A stretch of DNA of 9,811 bases, taken from assembly GCA_045593725.1 (NCBI GenBank), contig JAZNXE010000032.1:1-9811 (forward strand), in the 5' to 3' direction. Origin of the DNA: HGM12713 sp045593725 (GTDB taxonomy: Bacteria > Bacillota > Clostridia > Oscillospirales > CAG-272). Below are positions 5,888-9,811 of the stretch, one piece after another (positions within the stretch are counted from its first letter, which is position 1; every line of letters starts with the position of its first letter). Position numbers and translations under genes: made by a program. A model generated the notes under the pieces. The model was given only the letters and a program-made list of their open reading frames with translations, was not told where the DNA came from and did not search any database.

Positions 5888-7663
5888 TTAATCTCTTACC
5901 TTTATGTGAACCTCACGAAGCTGTTGCTCGGTCACCTCACCGGGCGCGCCCATCATAAGGTCCTGCGCGTTTCCGTTGAGGGGAAAGGCAATAACGTCAC
6001 GAATAGTTTCCTCTCCCGCGATAAGCATTATCATTCTATCTACGCCGGGAGCCATTCCCGCGTGAGGAGGAGCACCGTACGCGAATGCGTTGTAGAGCGC
6101 GCCAAACTTGGCTCTGAGGGTATCCTCGCCATAGCCCGCAATCTCAAACGCCTTTCTCATTATATCGGGATTGTGGTTTCTTACAGCTCCCGAGGAAAGC
6201 TCTACGCCGTTACATACGATATCGTACTGATAAGCGAATATCTCAAGGGGATCCTTGTTGAGAAGTGCATCCATTCCTCCCTGAGGCATAGAGAAGGGAT
6301 TGTGGGTAAAGTCTATCTTGCCTGTTTCGGCGTTAAGCTCATACATGGGGAAATCAACAATAAAGCAGAACTCGAAGGAGTCGTCCTTGATAAGACCAAG
6401 CTCGTTTCCTATCCAGGTTCTCATTTCTCCCGCAAGGCGGTTGATTACAGACGCTGTGTCACTTATGAAGAAGAGCGAATCGCCCTCCTTGATGCCGCAA
6501 AGCTCACAAAGCTCTGCCTTCTGCTCCTCGGTAAGGAACTTAGCAATGGGACCCTTGAACTCACCCTCCTCAAGAGTGATATATCCGCATCCGAACTTCA
6601 TTCCAATGCTTCTGGAGTAAGCGTCGATAGCCTTTTCAAACGCCTTCTTTCCGTCACCCTCGCCATCCTTCTTCACGAGATAGTTAGCAACTATTCCGCG
6701 AACCAGCTTGTTTTTGAAGGGCACTGTTCTTCCATTGATATTAAGAAACTCGTGCTTAGCAAAGAAATCTGTAAGGTCCTGAATTATAAGGGGATTGCGA
6801 AGGTCGGGCTTATCAGAGCCGTACTTGAGCATAGCATCCGCAAAGGTTATGCGACGGAATGGAGGCTTGGATACCTTCTTATCCGAGAATTTTGTAAAGG
6901 TATTGTAAACTACCGTCTCCGCAACCTCAAATACGTCCTCCTGAGTAGCAAAAGCCATCTCAAAGTCAAGCTGATAGAATTCTCCGGGGGAACGGTCCTG
7001 ACGGGCGTCCTCGTCACGGAAGCAGGGCGCTATCTGGAAGTAACGGTCAAAGCCCGACGCCATAAGAAGCTGCTTGAACTGCTGAGGAGCCTGAGGAAGC
7101 GCATAGAACTTGCCCTTGTGCTTACGGCTGGGAACAAGATAGTCACGTGCTCCCTCGGGGGACGATGCGGTAAGGATAGGAGTCTGTATTTCAAGGAAGC
7201 CCATATCCTCCATCTGGCTGCGAAGATAGCTGAGTATCTTGGAGCGCAGAACAATATTGCTGTGTATTTTTTGATTTCTCAGGTCAAGATAGCGGTACTT
7301 AAGTCTTACCTCTTCTCTGGTCTGGGTGGAAGCGTCAATTTCAAAGGGAAGTCCCTGCTGACAGGGTCCGAGGACCTCTATCTTCTCTGCTCTTACCTCA
7401 ATAAGACCCGTGCTTATCTTGGGGTTTACCGTGTCCTCATCTCTCTTGGTAACTACTCCCTCCACAAGAACGACTGTTTCCTTTGACATACCGGCTATCA
7501 TACTGTCGTCCGAGAAAACTATCTGAGTTACTCCGTAATGGTCACGAAGGTCAACGAAAAGCACTCCGCCATGGTCACGAACTGTGCTTATCCAGCCCGT
7601 AAGGGTCACCTTCTGACCGATATGGTCCATATTCAGCTCATTACAAGTATGTGTTCTCAACAT
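5888..7663 (-). CDS. aspS: Aspartate-tRNA ligase, probably non-discriminating (Asp/Asn)
   Basis: This class II synthetase of 591 aa charges tRNA with aspartate. The N-terminal OB-fold anticodon domain covers about residues 1-105. Motif 1 lies in FLEIQTPILTASSPEGARDY, motif 2 in CFRDEDARQDRSPGEFYQLD, then an inserted GAD domain (about 290-410), and motif 3 in GAPPHAGMAPGVDR. Residue His31 (RDHGGV) matches the His found in non-discriminating bacterial AspRS, where the E. coli-type discriminating enzyme has Leu (RDLGS). It probably also forms Asp-tRNA(Asn), the substrate of GatCAB encoded directly downstream. The start at 7663 follows CGGAGGA. Expression is controlled by the T-box leader upstream. 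No damage is visible. Confidence 0.96.
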   Translation of the reverse strand: MLRTHTCNELNMDHIGQKVTLTGWISTVRDHGGVLFVDLRDHYGVTQIVFSDDSMIAGMSKETVVLVEGVVTKRDEDTVNPKISTGLIEVRAEKIEVLGPCQQGLPFEIDASTQTREEVRLKYRYLDLRNQKIHSNIVLRSKILSYLRSQMEDMGFLEIQTPILTASSPEGARDYLVPSRKHKGKFYALPQAPQQFKQLLMASGFDRYFQIAPCFRDEDARQDRSPGEFYQLDFEMAFATQEDVFEVAETVVYNTFTKFSDKKVSKPPFRRITFADAMLKYGSDKPDLRNPLIIQDLTDFFAKHEFLNINGRTVPFKNKLVRGIVANYLVKKDGEGDGKKAFEKAIDAYSRSIGMKFGCGYITLEEGEFKGPIAKFLTEEQKAELCELCGIKEGDSLFFISDTASVINRLAGEMRTWIGNELGLIKDDSFEFCFIVDFPMYELNAETGKIDFTHNPFSMPQGGMDALLNKDPLEIFAYQYDIVCNGVELSSGAVRNHNPDIMRKAFEIAGYGEDTLRAKFGALYNAFAYGAPPHAGMAPGVDRMIMLIAGEETIRDVIAFPLNGNAQDLMMGAPGEVTEQQLREVHIKVRD

Positions 7664-7702
7664 AATTTTAATCCTCCGAATTTTATTTGTAAGTTAATTA
7701 TT

Positions 7703-7964
7703 AAAAAATAAAAAGCCTTTCGTCCCACAGAAATGGGACGAAAGGCTAAAGCTTTCCGCGATACCACCCAAATTGACCGCAAAGGCGATCCACTCGATTA
7801 CATCATTACGTGATGAACGTGCGGTTCTACTCACCCCTCAGGCTTTCTTCCGCAGACTCCGAAGCGTTTTTCCTGCAAGCTCAACTACCGTCCTTTCAGC
7901 GCCGACGGCTCTCTGTAAATCTACCCCTGCCATACTCTCTTCATCACAGCCAATATTCTTTTAC
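7703..7964 (-). promoter_or_regulatory. T-box riboswitch, probably sensing tRNA-Asn
   Basis: Read on the minus strand. Stem I starts near 7951 (GGCT pairing with AGCC at 7844-7841). It carries AGTA (7936-7933) on its left and GAA (7872-7870) on its right, the two halves of the loop-E motif of a specifier loop. Helices GAAG/CTTC below and GCAGG/CTTGC above frame that loop. The triplet before the lower helix is AAC (7868-7866), followed by a purine; no GAC or GAT occurs in the right arm between the apical stem and AGCC. Stem III pairs ACCGCA with TGCGGT (7825-7820, 7781-7776). The T-box AATTTGGGTGGTATCGCGG is at 7774-7756. A perfect 14-bp terminator (7747-7714) with a U-rich tail follows. Uncharged tRNA should stabilise the antiterminator and switch on aspS-gatCAB. 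Confidence 0.92.
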
Positions 7965-7970
7965 CTATAT

Positions 7971-7999
7971 AGTATATCACAGTTTTTCTGATATGTCAA
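7971..7999 (-). promoter_or_regulatory. Promoter of the aspS-gatCAB operon
   Basis: On the minus strand TTGACA (7994-7999) and TATACT (7971-7976) are separated by exactly 17 bases. The predicted start near 7964 lies just ahead of T-box stem I, so the whole leader is transcribed. Two copies of an 11-bp repeat lie immediately upstream of the -35 box. Confidence 0.88.
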
Positions 8000-8006
8000 C
8001 AGAAAT

Positions 8007-8037
8007 TTTATATTGGGAAATTTTAATTTATATTGGG
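8007..8037. repeat. Two 11-bp direct repeats, 20-bp period, upstream of the aspS promoter
   Basis: TTTATATTGGG occurs at 8007-8017 and again at 8027-8037, identical over 11 bases and exactly 20 bases apart, close to two helical turns. The nearer copy starts seven bases upstream of the -35 box. The spacing suggests a site for a dimeric regulator or an AT-rich UP-like element, but no known operator is recognised. Confidence 0.6.
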
Positions 8038-8055
8038 CGACCGTAAAATCCCCCA

Positions 8056-8077
8056 TTTTAGCAACCTCCCGCTAAAA
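8056..8077. other. Inverted repeat after the GH30 gene
   Basis: TTTTAGC (8056-8062) pairs with GCTAAAA (8071-8077) around an 8-base loop. It lies about nine bases after the GH30 stop and may help end that transcript, but on the minus strand the bases after it are not a U-run (TGGGGGATTTTA). No better terminator is seen between the GH30 gene and the aspS promoter. Confidence 0.35.
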
Positions 8078-8085
8078 AGACATAT

Positions 8086-9408
8086 TCAATCCTTAAAAAT
8101 ATACGTTGCAATAGAGTGACTTTCCGCCTTGCATTTTATAAGCTTACCCGAACATCTAAACGCAAAATCAAAATCCACTTCCGTAGGATTCAATACAATA
8201 GAAACAATACTTCCGTCAGGATTTTTGAATGCCACAGTTTCAAGCATATTTGTAAATTTGCTACTGCCTATTCGCTTTGCGCCCTTTTGAACGTATTTAC
8301 TGAAATGACCTATGTAGTAATAGGAATCGTGAATGATCACCTCATCTTTTTGCGTATCCGCCATAATCGGCGCATCGCAATAATTACCAACGTGGTTAGG
8401 TCCTCCCTTTTCGTCCAAAATCAAATTCCAATCGATAAACGCATTACAATAATTATTAAAATTACCGATTATGTCGTGAGCATATTTCTCACCGATTTTT
8501 ATGGTATCCATGCTTCCAAGACTGTATTCGTAACAGCCTTCAGAAAATACAAGCTCTTTATTAGGATATAATTTATGGAACATTTCAAGCTCTTCAAAAT
8601 GATCTCCGCTATACCAATGGAAAGCAATTCCGCTAATATATGAATTGGCTTTTTCGTCCTCAAGCATTACCATTGCTCGATCAACAACTCTCTCCTTGTT
8701 ATGGTCCCAGAAATATATCTTTACTCCAATATTCTGCATCTTTTCGCCCAGATAATTTTTTACAAAATCACGCTCTTCCTCTGCTGTATATATGCAAGAG
8801 TCCCATGTTTGAGTTGCCATCGGCTCGTTTTGAACGGTAATAGATTGTATTTCTATACCTTCTTCTTTATACGCATTTATAAATTTTACGTAATATTCTG
8901 CCCACAGGTCAAAATACTCTGCCTTGAGTTTGCCGCCATTATTCATCATATTGGTAGTTTTCATATACGCAGGCGGACTCCATGGGGAGGCGACAAATTC
9001 AATGGTATTGTATTCCTTTGCGTCTTTTATCATAGGAATAACAGATTGCTTATACCTATTGATTTGGAAGCTTTCCAGCGTCTGGTCGTTTTCGTCCACA
9101 CAAGTATAATTATCCAAGGAAAAATCACAGCTGTTGATATGTACTCTACCTAAATTGTAGCCAATACCCTCTTCCTTATCAAAATACAATTTCAGAATTT
9201 TATCTCTATTTGCTTTACTCAATTTATCCAGAGTGGTTGATGCAGCCTCGGTAAATGCGCCTCCAAAGCCCTGAACCTCCTGATACGTGATTTCGGGATA
9301 AATATTGATCAATCTCCCTACTCGTCCCATATCATCTTCTACGACAAAATCCGAAACGTTTTGCATAGGCTCGCAGTTTTTAATCGTTTTAATTACTTTA
9401 ATTTCCAT
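8086..9408 (-). CDS. GH30-family glycoside hydrolase (glucosylceramidase-like)
   Basis: This 440-aa protein matches glycoside hydrolase family 30, retaining enzymes that cleave beta-linked glucosides, xylosides or related sugars. The core is a (beta/alpha)8 barrel with a C-terminal beta-rich part. Family landmarks are QGFGGAFTEA (46-55), ASPWSPPAYMK (140-150), VQNEP (192-196) with acid/base Glu195, FHWYSGDHFEEL (263-274), and FSEGC (288-292) with nucleophile Glu290. No signal peptide or anchor is seen, so it is probably cytoplasmic and acts on small imported glycosides; the substrate cannot be told. I chose ATG 9408, six bases after AAGGAG; an upstream Met at 9471 would run through the promoter. 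It is a single-gene unit, and looks more AT-rich in base and codon use than the aspS operon, which could reflect separate ancestry. Confidence 0.9.
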   Translation of the reverse strand: MEIKVIKTIKNCEPMQNVSDFVVEDDMGRVGRLINIYPEITYQEVQGFGGAFTEAASTTLDKLSKANRDKILKLYFDKEEGIGYNLGRVHINSCDFSLDNYTCVDENDQTLESFQINRYKQSVIPMIKDAKEYNTIEFVASPWSPPAYMKTTNMMNNGGKLKAEYFDLWAEYYVKFINAYKEEGIEIQSITVQNEPMATQTWDSCIYTAEEERDFVKNYLGEKMQNIGVKIYFWDHNKERVVDRAMVMLEDEKANSYISGIAFHWYSGDHFEELEMFHKLYPNKELVFSEGCYEYSLGSMDTIKIGEKYAHDIIGNFNNYCNAFIDWNLILDEKGGPNHVGNYCDAPIMADTQKDEVIIHDSYYYIGHFSKYVQKGAKRIGSSKFTNMLETVAFKNPDGSIVSIVLNPTEVDFDFAFRCSGKLIKCKAESHSIATYIFKD

Positions 9409-9442
9409 AAAATACTCCTTAAAAGAATTATTTGTTGATTTT

Positions 9443-9471
9443 ATTATAACATATAGCTTTATAAATTTCAA
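9443..9471 (-). promoter_or_regulatory. Promoter of the GH30 gene
   Basis: On the minus strand TTGAAA (9466-9471) and a perfect TATAAT (9443-9448) are separated by 17 bases. The predicted start near 9436 gives a leader of about 28 bases before the ATG, containing AAGGAG. I see no sugar-responsive operator or catabolite site. Confidence 0.82.
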
Positions 9472-9599
9472 TCCATAAAAAGCATTTTATCATGTTTATT
9501 TTTTAACTGCCGCCTTCATTTCAATACCCCATAGACTTCGCTTAGATCGGTGGGAATAGTCGGTGCTTAATTATGTTGTTTATTTAGAACGGCATAACT

Positions 9600-9638
9600 C
9601 CAACAAAAAGCAGGTCTTACGACCTGCCTTTTCGTTGG
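9600..9638. terminator. Long terminator-like hairpin, bidirectional
   Basis: The core GCAGGTC (9610-9616) pairs with GACCTGC (9621-9627) around the loop TTAC. It is flanked by A-rich sequence on the left and T-rich on the right, and by outer arms CCAAC (9600-9604) and GTTGG (9634-9638). On the minus strand the core is followed by TTTTTGTTGG, a good U-tract, so it most likely ends a minus-strand transcript arriving from beyond the right edge. Between it and the GH30 promoter (9472-9599) I see no gene, only short open stretches with no recognisable product. Confidence 0.7.
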
Positions 9639-9698
9639 CTCCCCCTGCTGGGTTAGTGCAGACAAAACGATAATTATCGTTTTGTCAAGCGGTGGAGC
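9638..9698. repeat. Nested palindrome: 26-bp perfect inverted repeat inside larger arms
   Basis: Positions 9661-9686 are a perfect palindrome without a loop; each half reads GACAAAACGATAA from its outer end. Outer arms GCTCCCCCTGCT (9638-9649) and AGCGGTGGAGC (9688-9698) also pair, with one mismatch and one bulge. The whole can form a long hairpin or cruciform and sits directly beside the terminator-like hairpin. No gene lies inside. It may be an operator, a structured RNA end or a small dispersed repeat. Confidence 0.7.
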
Positions 9699-9811
9699 AC
9701 AAAGCACGAGTAATACGAGGTGAGTGTACCGAGCCGATGTATTGCGACACGCGACTGCGAGTGGCGCGAAGCGGAACCGGCGACATCAGCTTTTAACAGT
9801 CATGCTTACTC
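9699..9811. other. CpG-rich non-coding tail
   Basis: The last 113 bases are clearly richer in G+C and in CG dinucleotides than the AT-rich DNA at 9409-9600. I found no convincing coding frame or RNA gene. Motifs such as GCACGAG, GCGAC, CGCGAC and GGCGCG recur in slightly changed form. It may be part of a dispersed repeat or the 3' end of an untranslated region of a gene past the edge; neither can be shown here. Confidence 0.4.

Noticed and set aside
5825..7486. 553-codon plus-strand open frame opposite aspS
   Set aside because: It is antisense to a complete, motif-bearing AspRS and its translation resembles no family; it is a by-product of codon bias in the real gene.
7801..7815. CATCA/TGATG inverted repeat as a separate regulatory site
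   Set aside because: It lies within the stem III region of the T-box leader and is explained by that fold.
9409..9471. Longer GH30 start at 9471
   Set aside because: It would read through a TTGAAA-17-TATAAT promoter and lacks a ribosome site; ATG 9408 has AAGGAG at good spacing.
9480..9560. Possible remnant of a protein tail on the minus strand (two overlapping short frames ending near 9490 and 9505)
   Set aside because: Both frames are under 25 codons with stops on either side and match nothing I recognise.

Overview
The window looks like chromosomal DNA from a strictly anaerobic, gut-type Clostridia bacterium (Oscillospiraceae or Christensenellales-like). This is an inference from several signs: a T-box leader and a preQ1 riboswitch, a rubrerythrin, the tRNA-dependent (GatCAB) route to Asn-tRNA, strong sigma-A-type promoters, and a hairpin repeat at the left edge that resembles repeats I recall from this group. 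No phage, transposase, CRISPR or defence gene was found.

Layout, left to right. Positions 1-250 hold an edge hairpin repeat, two more hairpins and a tRNA-Lys(CUU) gene on the minus strand with a perfect consensus promoter. Positions 317-1151 hold a YhhQ/VUT-family queuosine-precursor transporter (minus) behind a preQ1-I riboswitch with a terminator and a TTGACT-17-TACAAT promoter. A divergent rubrerythrin gene (1220-1783, plus) ends in a strong terminator. Positions 1845-7999 are one minus-strand unit: promoter, T-box leader, aspS, gatC, gatA, gatB, then after a 12-bp hairpin an asparaginase-family gene. A stand-alone GH30 glycoside hydrolase gene lies at 8086-9408 (minus) with its own promoter. 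From 9409 to 9811 I see no gene; it holds a terminator-like hairpin, a perfect 26-bp palindrome inside a larger inverted repeat, and a CpG-rich non-coding tail.

How the genes fit together. The aspS product carries His31, the residue linked to non-discriminating AspRS enzymes that charge both tRNA-Asp and tRNA-Asn. GatCAB would then amidate Asp-tRNA(Asn). The T-box appears to read an Asn codon (AAC), not an Asp codon, so the unit would respond to uncharged tRNA-Asn, as described for the transamidation operon of Clostridium acetobutylicum.

The most unusual point is gatA. It is an intact but shortened frame (397 aa against about 485) in which all three catalytic positions of the Lys-Ser-Ser amidase triad are replaced (Ala, Leu, Thr). 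GatB also differs at usually invariant positions. The neighbouring asparaginase-family protein belongs to the same fold family as the archaeal glutaminase subunit GatD, and itself seems to have Gln at the catalytic Lys position. The ammonia source of this complex is therefore an open question and the main thing here worth testing.
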